This document shows, one piece after another, positions 42,466 to 51,544 of a stretch of 53,358 nt of DNA. The stretch comes from an uncultured Prochlorococcus sp. Lineage in GTDB: Bacteria; Cyanobacteriota; Cyanobacteriia; PCC-6307; Cyanobiaceae. Position 1 is the first letter of the stretch. The number at the start of each line of letters is the position of its first letter. The notes under the pieces were generated by a model. That model had not been told where the DNA came from. It saw only the letters and a list, made by a program, of their open reading frames with translations, and ran no database searches. The stretch lies in the NCBI GenBank assembly GCA_902525585.1, contig CABZHQ010000011.1:1-53358 (forward strand). Reading direction: 5' to 3'. A program made the position numbers and the translations under genes.

Positions 42466-44463
42466 ATGGGGCAAATAGTTGGAATTGATTTGGGTACTAC
42501 TAACTCTGTTATAGGAGTTATAGAAGCCGGTCGTCCAATTGTTATTGCTAATTCTGAAGGTTCTAGAACTACACCTTCAATAGTTGGATTTACAAAAGAT
42601 AAAGAAATAGTAATTGGAGATCAAGCAAGAAGACAACTTGTTCTAAATCCTAAAAATACCTTTTATAACCTAAAAAGATTTATTGGCAGTGACTGGGATG
42701 AATTAGATGAGAATAGTATTTCTGTTCCTTACAATGTAAAGGCTAATAATACTGGAAGCGTTAGAGTTCTTAGTCCAAATACAGAACGAGAGTATGCACC
42801 TGAAGAATTAGTTAGCTCAATAATAAGAAAATTAATTAATGATGCTGAAACATATCTTGGAGATACTGTCGACTCTGCTGTTATTACAGTACCTGCTTAT
42901 TTCAATGAATCTCAAAGACAAGCTACAAAGGATTCTGCAATATTGGCTGGTATAAAAGTAGATAGAATCCTAAATGAACCTACAGCAGCAGCTTTAGCTT
43001 ATGGTTTTGAAAAAAGTTCTTCAAATAATGTTTTGGTTTTTGATTTAGGGGGAGGAACATTTGACGTCTCATTATTAAAAATTTCTAATGGTGTATTTGA
43101 TGTTAAAGCAACATGTGGAGATACCCAACTAGGTGGAAATAATTTTGACTCAAAAATAGTAGATTGGCTTGCTGAAAAATTTCTTGCTAAATATGAAATT
43201 GATCTAAGAAGGGATAGACAAGCTTTACAGAGATTAACTGAAGCTGCCGAAAAAGCTAAATGTGAATTATCTGGATTGCAAAAAACAAAAATATCTTTAC
43301 CTTTTATTACCACTAGCAAAGAGGGCCCCTTACATATTGAGGAGACCTTAGATAGAAAAATATTTGAATCATTATCAAATGATTTACTAGATAGATTATT
43401 AGAGCCTGTGCAAATAGCATTAGATGACTCCGGATGGAACGCAGAAGATATAGATGAGGTAGTTCTTGTCGGTGGCAGTACCAGAATTCCAATGGTTCAA
43501 CAATTAGTAAAGACTCTTGTTCCTAAAGATCCCTGTCAATCAGTTAATCCAGATGAAGTTGTAGCAATTGGTGCAGCAATACAATCTGGAATAATTAACG
43601 GTGATTTACAAGATTTACTCCTAAATGACGTTACTCCCTTATCTTTAGGCTTAGAAACTATTGGTGGTCTAATGAAGGTACTTATTCCTCGTAATACACC
43701 AATACCAGTGAGACAATCAGACGTTTTTAGTACATCAGAAGCTAATCAATCTTCAGTGGTTGTTCAAGTAAGGCAAGGTGAAAGGCCTTTAGCATCTGAA
43801 AATAAATCACTAGGTAAGTTTAGGTTATCTGGAATACCTCCAGCACCAAGAGGAATACCTCAAGTGCAAGTAGCATTTGATATAGATGCTAATGGCCTTT
43901 TAGAAGTTAGCGCAACTGATAGAACAACTGGTAGAAAGCAAACAGTTACAATTTCTGGAGGCTCTAATTTAAATGAACAAGAAATTAATTCTATTATTGA
44001 AGAAGCTAAATCAAAAGCTAATGAAGATAGAAAGAAGAGATCTGTTATTGATAGAAAAAATAGTGCTTTAACTCTTATTGCTCAAGCTGAGAGAAGACTT
44101 AGGGATGCTTCTTTAGAATTTGGGCCATATGGAGCTGAAAGACAACAGAGAGCTGTTGAATTAGCAATTCAAGATGTTGAAGATTACATAGATGATGAGG
44201 ATCCTCAAGAATTAGAAATTTCAATAAGTGCACTTCAAGAAGCATTATTTGGTTTAAATAGAAAATTTGCAGCAGAAAGAAAAACCGATAACAATCCATT
44301 GCAGAGCATTAAAAATACGTTTGGATCATTAAAAGATGAACTGTTTTCAGATGATTATTGGGATGATGACCCTTGGGATAATCAAATGAATAGAAATTAT
44401 AGAAATTCGAGGTATGGTAATTCTAGGGATGATGATCCATGGGACAATGACTATTTCCTCTAA
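42466..44463 (+). CDS. dnaK: Hsp70 chaperone DnaK
   Basis: 665 residues. Nucleotide-binding domain: VGIDLGTTNSVIGV (~4-17), RQATKDSAILAGI, NEPTAAALAYGF (~165-176), VLVFDLGGGTFDVS (~187-200), VGGSTRIPMVQQL. Substrate-binding domain with DVTPLSLGLETIGG (~389-402), then a helical lid. The tail (~620-665) is unusual: acidic and aromatic, with two copies of DDDPWDN (separated by an Asn/Arg/Tyr stretch), unlike the EEVK-type tail of E. coli DnaK. Cyanobacteria have several DnaK paralogues; I do not assign DnaK1/2/3. Overlaps the dnaJ start by 17 bases. Confidence 0.95.
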   Translation: MGQIVGIDLGTTNSVIGVIEAGRPIVIANSEGSRTTPSIVGFTKDKEIVIGDQARRQLVLNPKNTFYNLKRFIGSDWDELDENSISVPYNVKANNTGSVRVLSPNTEREYAPEELVSSIIRKLINDAETYLGDTVDSAVITVPAYFNESQRQATKDSAILAGIKVDRILNEPTAAALAYGFEKSSSNNVLVFDLGGGTFDVSLLKISNGVFDVKATCGDTQLGGNNFDSKIVDWLAEKFLAKYEIDLRRDRQALQRLTEAAEKAKCELSGLQKTKISLPFITTSKEGPLHIEETLDRKIFESLSNDLLDRLLEPVQIALDDSGWNAEDIDEVVLVGGSTRIPMVQQLVKTLVPKDPCQSVNPDEVVAIGAAIQSGIINGDLQDLLLNDVTPLSLGLETIGGLMKVLIPRNTPIPVRQSDVFSTSEANQSSVVVQVRQGERPLASENKSLGKFRLSGIPPAPRGIPQVQVAFDIDANGLLEVSATDRTTGRKQTVTISGGSNLNEQEINSIIEEAKSKANEDRKKRSVIDRKNSALTLIAQAERRLRDASLEFGPYGAERQQRAVELAIQDVEDYIDDEDPQELEISISALQEALFGLNRKFAAERKTDNNPLQSIKNTFGSLKDELFSDDYWDDDPWDNQMNRNYRNSRYGNSRDDDPWDNDYFL

Positions 44464-45373
44464 AAAAGACTATTTGTCGATTTTGGGTTTGTCCCATGAT
44501 TTCGACGATAAAGAACTGAAAAAGGCCTTTCGAAGAGAAGCAAGAAAATGGCATCCAGACTTAAATAAAAATGATCTCAATGCAGAAGAAAGATTTAAAT
44601 TAATTAACGAAGCATACGAATATCTAAGCGATCCAAATAATAGCAAAAATAGTGCGGTAGAAAATATCCAAGATGATTACCAAAATATTAACTTCAAGAC
44701 TGGTTTTCCTGATTTTCAAGATTATCTTGATTCATTGTTTGGATATGAATACTCTCCAAAGAAATACGATGAATATAGTGATGAACCATTAGAGGATGAA
44801 TCCATAAATGCAGATAATGATGAATTTAATAATTATGAATACCCTACAACATCTCCAGAAGAACCACCTCCAGTTAAAGTCCACCAGGATATTGAAACCA
44901 TTATCGAATTAACTCCTGATGAGGCTTTAAATGGAGCCTCAATTCTAATAGAATTAGAAGATGAAACAGTAGTAGAAGTTGATACACCTCCTTTTGCTGG
45001 AGATGGCTGGAGATTAAGACTTGAAAATATTGCAAGAGGAGGTAAAGATCATTATCTACAGTTAAAAGTTCAAACGGAAAGTGGTCTGAGAATTGATGGT
45101 TTAAGAGTTCTTTATAAATTAGAGTTATTTCCTCATGATGCTCTTCTTGGTTGTGCAGTAGAGGTTCCTACCCTTGATGGTAATGTCACACTTCAAGTCC
45201 CACCAAAATCATCTACGGGAAGAATGTTACGTTTAAAAGGTAGGGGTTTAACCTTTGAAGATAATGTAGGTGATCAATATGTTGAAATTTTGGTTGTCAT
45301 ACCTGCTGATATTAATGATGAAGAAATCGCTTTATATACAAGATTACAAGAATTGTCACTTTCTGATTCTTAA
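44447..45373 (+). CDS. dnaJ: DnaJ-type co-chaperone without zinc finger
   Basis: 308 residues from the ATG at 44447. J domain ~8-70 with HPD at 36-38 (KWHPDLNKN). An acidic Glu/Asp/Asn-rich linker (~75-145) replaces the G/F and zinc-finger regions, and the C-terminal substrate-binding CTD follows (~150-305; GDGWRLRLENIARGG, LEVPTLDGNVTLQVPPKSSTGRMLRLKGRGL). It is a CbpA/type II J protein. A longer frame begins at 44414 but has no family support. Its overlap with dnaK implies a translationally coupled pair. Confidence 0.92.
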   Translation: MTISSKKDYLSILGLSHDFDDKELKKAFRREARKWHPDLNKNDLNAEERFKLINEAYEYLSDPNNSKNSAVENIQDDYQNINFKTGFPDFQDYLDSLFGYEYSPKKYDEYSDEPLEDESINADNDEFNNYEYPTTSPEEPPPVKVHQDIETIIELTPDEALNGASILIELEDETVVEVDTPPFAGDGWRLRLENIARGGKDHYLQLKVQTESGLRIDGLRVLYKLELFPHDALLGCAVEVPTLDGNVTLQVPPKSSTGRMLRLKGRGLTFEDNVGDQYVEILVVIPADINDEEIALYTRLQELSLSDS

Positions 45374-45400
45374 TCAAATATTATATAAATAGAAAAATCG

Positions 45401-45790
45401 ATGCTAATGAACATATTTGTTCTTCTATATAATTCAGGAACAGATAAGGAAGGAATTCATTCAATTGAACTTAAAGGAAGGACCATTGTTCTTATGTTTG
45501 AAGATAAGGATGATGCAACAAGATATTGTGGTCTACTAGAAGCTCAGGATTTTCCTTTACCAACAGTTGAAATGATTAACATAGAAGAAATAAAAGATTT
45601 CTGCATTAAATTAGATTATGAATGTAAATTAGTAGAAAAAAATTTCGTACCTAAAACTGCTGAAGATAGGTTATTAATTTCACCACCACAGAAAAACCTA
45701 GAAGTTGAAAATTGGGAGGAAGACAAAAATAGTAATAAAGATAACATTGATATAAATACCATTAAGGAAAACCTTGAAAAGTTGCTTTAG
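45401..45790 (+). CDS. DUF3110 family protein
   Basis: 129 residues (or 127 from the second ATG at 45407). Conserved core MNIFVLLYNSGTDKEGIHSIELKGRTIVLMFEDKDDATRYCGLLEAQDFPLPTVEMINIEEIKDFC (~3-68) is characteristic of DUF3110, restricted to cyanobacteria and plastids. An acidic, low-complexity C-terminal tail follows (~95-129). Soluble, no signal peptide. Function unknown. It stands 27 bases after dnaJ and 37 bases before the cyclophilin gene, so it may share their transcript and a proteostasis role. Confidence 0.8.
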   Translation: MLMNIFVLLYNSGTDKEGIHSIELKGRTIVLMFEDKDDATRYCGLLEAQDFPLPTVEMINIEEIKDFCIKLDYECKLVEKNFVPKTAEDRLLISPPQKNLEVENWEEDKNSNKDNIDINTIKENLEKLL

Positions 45791-45827
45791 CTATTAAAAT
45801 ATCAATTAATTAATAAACAAATAAAAC

Positions 45828-46265
45828 ATGACAACTGCATTATTTGAAACAGAAGTCGGAAACATTAATATTGAATTTTTCTCTGACGATGCCCCTAATA
45901 CAGTAAAAAACTTCACGAATTTAATTAGTGATGGTTTTTATGATGGTCTAGCATTTCATAGAGTTATTCCTGGATTTATGGCTCAGGGTGGATGTCCAAA
46001 TACTCGTGATGGAGCCTCTGGTATGCCTGGAACTGGAGGACCTGGATATAATATTAAATGTGAAATTAATTCTAATAAACACCTAAAAGGCTCACTTTCT
46101 ATGGCTCATGCAGGAAAGGATACAGGTGGTAGTCAGTTTTTCATTGTTTATGAACCACAGCCTCATCTCGATGGAGTTCATACTGTTTTTGGAAAGACAG
46201 ATGATATGGATGTAGTGCTAAAGCTTACTAATGGTTCAAAAATTCTAAAAGCAACATTAAAATAG
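45828..46265 (+). CDS. Cyclophilin-type peptidyl-prolyl cis-trans isomerase
   Basis: 145 residues, a minimal cytosolic cyclophilin. Seen: [35 protein letters not shown] (~27-61; catalytic Arg in FHRV), [39 protein letters not shown] (~89-127). No signal peptide. Accelerates Xaa-Pro isomerization during folding. Last gene of the dnaK-dnaJ-DUF3110 run, and its stop lies four bases from the convergent ribBA stop. Confidence 0.95.
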   Translation: MTTALFETEVGNINIEFFSDDAPNTVKNFTNLISDGFYDGLAFHRVIPGFMAQGGCPNTRDGASGMPGTGGPGYNIKCEINSNKHLKGSLSMAHAGKDTGGSQFFIVYEPQPHLDGVHTVFGKTDDMDVVLKLTNGSKILKATLK

Positions 46266-46269
46266 TTAA

Positions 46270-47994
46270 TTAGCCTTCAAAAACAATACTAAATGTTTCT
46301 TTATCTAGATTAAATTTTCTCGTAGAGGAATATAAGATTTCATTATTAATAGTAAAGTTAGTATTGATTAATTTGATGCTACTTTTTGGGTGTAATGCTT
46401 GTTCAATGTTTCTAGAAACAATAATCCCAATTTTTGTACTATTTTCATAATTTGATAAAAACTGAATAAATAATTCTATATTCTTTATTTCTTCATCAGT
46501 AATGTTTGAATTTGTTCTATTCTGATCATGCAAAATTCGCCAAACTAATTTGGGTCGATTCCAAAAAGCCAATAATCTTGGAGTACTTTCCAGTTTAATA
46601 TTAATGTTCTGATCACTACAGAATTTAATAGCGTTATTTTTTATTGGAACAAGATCAATAGATTTATATTTTCCGTCAAGAAAAATTGATATAAATGGAT
46701 CGATATTTCTGGAATTAGTATTATCTTCATCAATCATATGGCCTAACTTCGTTTTTTTTACACTCAAATATTCTGCATTATTATCGTTTGGACAAATTAC
46801 TAATGGAACTCTCTCAATAACCTCTATTCCATAACCACCTAATCCAGCAATCTTTCTAGGATTGTTTGTAAGTAATTTTAGTTTTTTTATACCTAAATCA
46901 GTTAAAATTTGTGCTCCAACTCCATAATTTCTGAGATCAGCTGGAAAACCTAATTTTTCATTAGCTTCTACAGTGTCTAATCCACCATCTTGTAGACTGT
47001 ATGCTTTTAATTTATTTATTAGACCAATACCTCTTCCTTCTTGTCTCAAGTAAACAACAACTCCTTCTTCTTCCTTTTCAATCCTTGATAAAGCAGCTTC
47101 TAACTGGGGTCTGCAATCACAACGTAATGATCCAAAAGCATCACCAGTTAAGCACTCAGAATGCATTCTTACTAGTACTGGTTCGCTTAATTTCGATGAT
47201 TTTTGTTTAACTAATGCAACGTGCTCTGAACCATCTAGTTCATTAACATATCCATAAGCTTTGAAATTACCAAAAATACTAGGAAGAACAGCATCAGATT
47301 TTCTAAATACAAATCTCTCAGTTTGAAACCGATAACTTATTAAATCAGCTATTGATATTAACTTCATTCCCCACTGTTTTGCATACTCTTTGAGTTGTGG
47401 AAGTCTTGACATAGAACCGTCAGGATTTTGTATTTCACAAATCACTCCAGCGGGATAAAGACCTGACATTGCGGCAATATCTACTGCCGCTTCTGTATGA
47501 CCTGCCCTTTTTAATACTCCACCTTTTTTAGCTCTTAATGGAAAAATATGTCCAGGCCTTCTTAAATCATCTGGTCTTGTATTTGGGTTTATAGCAACTT
47601 GTATTGTCTTTGCCCTGTCTTCAGCGGAAATTCCTGTAGTAACATTATTTTCGGGCCCTGCGTCAATTGATACCGTAAAAGCTGTTTGATTTTCATCTGT
47701 ATTTCTATCTACCATTAATGGTAAATCTAAAGAATCAAGTTTTTCACCTTGCATTGCTAGGCATATAAGACCACGTCCCTCAGTAGCCATAAAATTAATT
47801 TGCTGTGGAGTGGCAAACTGAGCAGCACATATTAAATCTCCTTCATTTTCTCTTCTTTCATCATCTACAACAATTATGCATTCGCCATTTCTTATAGCTG
47901 CCAAAGCATCGCTGATAGGATCAAATTCAATTTTAAAAGATTCATTTATATCCAAAATTGTTCCATTATTTGATTTGGGACTTGTTTCTTTCAT
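46270..47994 (-). CDS. ribBA: Bifunctional 3,4-dihydroxy-2-butanone-4-phosphate synthase / GTP cyclohydrolase II
   Basis: 574 residues from the ATG at 47992-47994, chosen over an upstream TTG (48004-48006) because AGGA lies just before the ATG. N-terminal RibB domain: [40 protein letters not shown] (~40-80) and [23 protein letters not shown] (~165-190). RibA domain: [27 protein letters not shown] with Zn ligands, [13 protein letters not shown] (~320-332). A ~150-residue C-terminal extension follows and is of unknown role. Two branches of riboflavin synthesis in one protein. Confidence 0.95.
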   Translation of the reverse strand: MKETSPKSNNGTILDINESFKIEFDPISDALAAIRNGECIIVVDDERRENEGDLICAAQFATPQQINFMATEGRGLICLAMQGEKLDSLDLPLMVDRNTDENQTAFTVSIDAGPENNVTTGISAEDRAKTIQVAINPNTRPDDLRRPGHIFPLRAKKGGVLKRAGHTEAAVDIAAMSGLYPAGVICEIQNPDGSMSRLPQLKEYAKQWGMKLISIADLISYRFQTERFVFRKSDAVLPSIFGNFKAYGYVNELDGSEHVALVKQKSSKLSEPVLVRMHSECLTGDAFGSLRCDCRPQLEAALSRIEKEEEGVVVYLRQEGRGIGLINKLKAYSLQDGGLDTVEANEKLGFPADLRNYGVGAQILTDLGIKKLKLLTNNPRKIAGLGGYGIEVIERVPLVICPNDNNAEYLSVKKTKLGHMIDEDNTNSRNIDPFISIFLDGKYKSIDLVPIKNNAIKFCSDQNINIKLESTPRLLAFWNRPKLVWRILHDQNRTNSNITDEEIKNIELFIQFLSNYENSTKIGIIVSRNIEQALHPKSSIKLINTNFTINNEILYSSTRKFNLDKETFSIVFEG

Positions 47995-48082
47995 TATTCC
48001 TATCAATATAGAAAAATAGTGTTTTAGTTACCTTAAATTCAACACTTTATAATCCTATCTCAAAGTCTGCCAATTCAAAGAA

Positions 48083-49138
48083 ATGAATGTTGCAATAGTA
48101 GGTGCTACTGGTTACGGAGGTATTCAAGCAGTAAATCTCTTAAAGAAAATTAAAAAATACAAAATTTCATTTTTAGGAGGTAATAAAACATCTGGATCTA
48201 AGTGGAATGATAATTTTCCTTTTATTTATCTAGATAATGATCCTTATATAGAAGAAATTTCCGTAGATAATATTTCAAAAAATGCTGATGTTGCTTTGCT
48301 TTGTTTACCAAATGGGCTATCTTCAACATTGACTAGAAAATTATTAGATCGAGGACTTAAAGTTATCGATTTATCTGCTGATTACAGATATAAGTCTTTA
48401 GATGAATGGAAGAATGTATATTCCAATGAAGCGGCTATTTATAAAAGGAATGATGATGATTTATGTAAGGAGGCTGTCTATGGTCTTCCTGAAATAAATA
48501 AGCAAGCCATTTCAAAAGGAAGATTAATTGCCTGTCCAGGATGCTATCCAACTTCTGCCCTTATTCCATTAGTTCCTTATCTTTCGCAAGGAATTATTGA
48601 AAATGAAGGAATAGTGATTGATTCTAAAAGCGGAACCTCTGGAGGAGGTCGAGAACCAAACCAAAAGCTACTCCTATCAGAATGTGGTGAAGGCTTATCA
48701 GCATATGGATTGATAAACCATAGACATACCTCAGAGATCGAGCAAGTAGCATCTATAATCTCTGGAAATAAAATTGAATTGCTTTTTACACCTCATTTGG
48801 TTCCAATTTCAAGGGGTATGCATTCAACTATTTATGGGAGATTAAGAGATCCAGGATTAACTTCTGATGATTGCAGAATTCTATTGGATAATTATTATAG
48901 GAATTTCAAAAATATTAAAGTATTACCTGTAGATTCATACCCCTCAACAAAATGGGTTAAGAATACAAACCAAATTTTCCTTTCTGTTAAAGTTGACATT
49001 CGAAATGGAAGGATTATTATTTTATCTGTAATTGATAATTTGTTAAAAGGTCAGACTGGGCAAGCAATTCAAAATTTAAATATTATGAGTGGATTTTCAA
49101 TGGATGAAGGCCTTGATTTAACTAATAATTTTCCTTAA
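48083..49138 (+). CDS. argC: N-acetyl-gamma-glutamyl-phosphate reductase
   Basis: 351 residues, third step of arginine synthesis. Rossmann NADP motif VAIVGATGYGGIQAV (~3-17), catalytic C154 in IACPGCYPTSALIPL, and SKSGTSGGGREPNQKLLLSE (~187-206), plus LVPISRGMHSTIYGRL. Length fits the family. Divergent from ribBA with an 88-base gap. The 3' end overlaps the convergent purN gene by 17 bases. Confidence 0.97.
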   Translation: MNVAIVGATGYGGIQAVNLLKKIKKYKISFLGGNKTSGSKWNDNFPFIYLDNDPYIEEISVDNISKNADVALLCLPNGLSSTLTRKLLDRGLKVIDLSADYRYKSLDEWKNVYSNEAAIYKRNDDDLCKEAVYGLPEINKQAISKGRLIACPGCYPTSALIPLVPYLSQGIIENEGIVIDSKSGTSGGGREPNQKLLLSECGEGLSAYGLINHRHTSEIEQVASIISGNKIELLFTPHLVPISRGMHSTIYGRLRDPGLTSDDCRILLDNYYRNFKNIKVLPVDSYPSTKWVKNTNQIFLSVKVDIRNGRIIILSVIDNLLKGQTGQAIQNLNIMSGFSMDEGLDLTNNFP

Positions 49139-49778
49139 AATTATTTCTAATCAAAAAACCAGCTTGAGAAATTGAATGAGGTAATATTTTATGCTCAAGC
49201 ATTTGTATTCTTTTTGAAAGTGATTCAATATCATCATCATCTCTAATTGACAATGCAGCTTGCATTATCAATGATCCACTATCTACCTCCTCTTCTACAA
49301 AATGTACTGAACAACCAGTTATTTTTGAACCATTTAATATAGAGTCCTTTATCGCAGTACCACCTTTATATGCAGGAAGTAATGAAGGGTGAATATTTAT
49401 TATCTTATTCTTAAATTTATTAATAAAAAATGGAGTAACAATTTTCATCCAGCCTGCCATAACAACAAGTTCAACATCGTAATGAATTAAAGTATTTACA
49501 ATTTCTAATTCAAATAGCTCTTTTTGAGCAAAGTCTTTGCCTCTTATAATTTTGTAAGGTATTTTTTTACTTTCAGCTCTTTTTATACAACCAGCTTCAT
49601 CTTTGTTAGTTATTAAAACTTTTATATCTATATCTAAATCCCCTTTTTCTGAGAGATTAATTAATTCTTGAAAGTTTGTTCCTTTCCCAGAAGCAAGTAC
49701 ACCTATTTTTAATTTTGGTGTAAATTTTCTAAATTCGGATATCTCAGGCGAAATTATGTAATTAAATGATCTATTCAA
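49122..49778 (-). CDS. purN: Phosphoribosylglycinamide formyltransferase (folate-dependent)
   Basis: 218 residues. A ~20-residue N-terminal extension precedes the core KIGVLASGKGTNFQELINLSE (~24-44). Catalytic region KIINIHPSLLPAYKGGTAIKDSILNG (~127-152, N-x-H) and HFVEEEVDSGSLIMQAAL (~160-177, Asp) are intact. It formylates GAR in purine synthesis. Start is TTG at 49776-49778; no ATG or GTG lies in the first ~30 codons and the ribosome-binding signal is weak, so the exact start is uncertain. Convergent overlap with argC. Confidence 0.94.
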   Translation of the reverse strand: MNRSFNYIISPEISEFRKFTPKLKIGVLASGKGTNFQELINLSEKGDLDIDIKVLITNKDEAGCIKRAESKKIPYKIIRGKDFAQKELFELEIVNTLIHYDVELVVMAGWMKIVTPFFINKFKNKIINIHPSLLPAYKGGTAIKDSILNGSKITGCSVHFVEEEVDSGSLIMQAALSIRDDDDIESLSKRIQMLEHKILPHSISQAGFLIRNNFKENY

Positions 49779-49922
49779 AGTTTTTTATTTTATTCAATGA
49801 TAAATTCATATGAAATAAAAAAAACCCTCATTATTAATTGTTTATATTCAAAAACATATTTATTTGAAGATAAAAATTTAAACAAATTTAAATGATTCAA
49901 ATCTATGTACTATTCATATAGA

Positions 49923-49928
49923 TATAAT
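49923..49928 (+). promoter_or_regulatory. Probable -10 box of the pgi promoter
   Basis: Perfect TATAAT, 32 bases before the pgi ATG, inside an otherwise gene-free 182-base gap (49779-49960) that also must hold the purN promoter. No -35 element is recognizable, which is common in Prochlorococcus promoters. Confidence 0.4.
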
Positions 49929-49960
49929 TAGAAAATAAATAAAAGATACAAATATATAAA

Positions 49961-51544
49961 ATGAATGGAGATTTAAAATCTTGGGATAAATTTTGTAATT
50001 ATCTTTGGTTTGATAAAAAATTAAATATTTGGTTAGACATAAGCAAAATTAATTTCACAAGTAGAGAAATAAAAAATTTAGAAGATAAATTTATAGATGT
50101 TTTTTCATCAATAAAAGAATTAGAAAATGGTGCAATCTCAAATATTGATGAAAATAGACAAGTTGGACATTATTGGCTTAGAAACCCATCAATTTCACCC
50201 TCTTCAAAAATAGGAGAGGAAATTAGCACAGACATTAATACAATCTCTGAATTTGGAAAACAAATTTTAAATGGAGATATTAAGAATAAGAATAATCAGC
50301 ATTATACTGATGTCCTTTGGATAGGAATTGGTGGAAGTGGTTTAGGACCGTTACTTATTACAGAGTCATTGCAGAAGTGCTCTAGAGGCTTAAATTTTTC
50401 TTATATCGATAACGTTGATCCTTTTTTAATTAGCGAAAAGTTAGAAGAGTTATCTGAAAAATTATCAACAACATTATTTGTAGTAGTAAGTAAATCAGGA
50501 GGTACGCCTGAACCTAGAATTGCTATGGAAATTATTAAAAGTCACTGCGAAAACAATTCTCTTCAATGGAATTCTAATGCCATAGCTATAACAATGAAGG
50601 ATAGTAAGTTATTTAAAAAAGCCACTTCTGAAAATTGGTTAAAAATATTTAATTTGCATGATTGGGTTGGAGGAAGAACTAGTATAACGAGCTCTGTGGG
50701 ATTACTTCCATTAGCTCTTATTAATGAAAATATATTTGAATTTATTAGAGGTGCATCATTAATGGATGAGGCCACACGTATAAGTGATTTTAAAAATAAT
50801 CCAGCAGCACTATTATCATCTGCATGGTATTTAACTGGGGATGGTATTGGTAAGAGAGATATGGTCGTATTACCTTATAGAGATAGGTTACAGGTATTTA
50901 GTAAATATCTCCAGCAATTAATAATGGAATCATTAGGTAAGAAATTTAATAGGAATGGTGAAGTAGTTAATCAAGGTATTTCCGTTTTTGGTAATAAAGG
51001 ATCTACAGATCAACATGCTTATGTTCAGCAACTGAGAGATGGTATTGATAATTTCTTTTGTATTTTTATTGAATTATTAGATTCTCCATCTACTAATATT
51101 TTTGATGAAAAGGAGAATCCAAAAGAATATCTTTCTGGTTTTTTGCAAGGAACTAGATCAGCACTCTCTAGTGAAAACAGACAAAGTATCACTATCACAT
51201 TAGAAAAGTTAAATTGTTTTTCACTAGGTGCCTTAATCGCTTTATTTGAGAGGTCTGTATCCTTCTACGCTGAATTGGTAAATATAAATGCATATGATCA
51301 ACCTGGAGTTGAAGCTGGAAAGAAAGCAGCCGCAAATATTATTGAGTATCAACAAAAAGTAAGTAAGTTATTAGACGAAGGTGGAGAATATTCTATAAAT
51401 GACATAACATCATCATTTGATAATTCAGTGAGTGAACCAATATTTTTCATACTCCGTGAAATGTGTTTCGGTAATGATAATTATTTAGTTAAGGGCGATT
51501 GGTCAAATCCAAATTCATTAGTTATTCAAAAAATAAATTCTTAA
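49961..51544 (+). CDS. pgi: Glucose-6-phosphate isomerase
   Basis: 527 residues, interconverting glucose 6-phosphate and fructose 6-phosphate. Seen: [21 protein letters not shown] (~117-137), [19 protein letters not shown] (~175-193, phosphate-binding), [21 protein letters not shown] (~228-248), [22 protein letters not shown] (~343-364; catalytic Glu region), and [13 protein letters not shown] (~444-456; Lys at the active site). It links glycogen and the oxidative pentose phosphate pathway to glycolysis. Overlaps the convergent leuS 3' end by four bases. Confidence 0.97.
   Translation: MNGDLKSWDKFCNYLWFDKKLNIWLDISKINFTSREIKNLEDKFIDVFSSIKELENGAISNIDENRQVGHYWLRNPSISPSSKIGEEISTDINTISEFGKQILNGDIKNKNNQHYTDVLWIGIGGSGLGPLLITESLQKCSRGLNFSYIDNVDPFLISEKLEELSEKLSTTLFVVVSKSGGTPEPRIAMEIIKSHCENNSLQWNSNAIAITMKDSKLFKKATSENWLKIFNLHDWVGGRTSITSSVGLLPLALINENIFEFIRGASLMDEATRISDFKNNPAALLSSAWYLTGDGIGKRDMVVLPYRDRLQVFSKYLQQLIMESLGKKFNRNGEVVNQGISVFGNKGSTDQHAYVQQLRDGIDNFFCIFIELLDSPSTNIFDEKENPKEYLSGFLQGTRSALSSENRQSITITLEKLNCFSLGALIALFERSVSFYAELVNINAYDQPGVEAGKKAAANIIEYQQKVSKLLDEGGEYSINDITSSFDNSVSEPIFFILREMCFGNDNYLVKGDWSNPNSLVIQKINS

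Noticed and set aside
42999..43319. 106-codon minus-strand ORF inside dnaK
   Set aside because: Entirely inside the ATPase domain of dnaK on the opposite strand; a shadow.
44414..44446. Start of dnaJ at an earlier ATG
   Set aside because: These 11 codons lie inside the dnaK tail and add no J-domain sequence; the ATG at 44447 starts just before the J domain.
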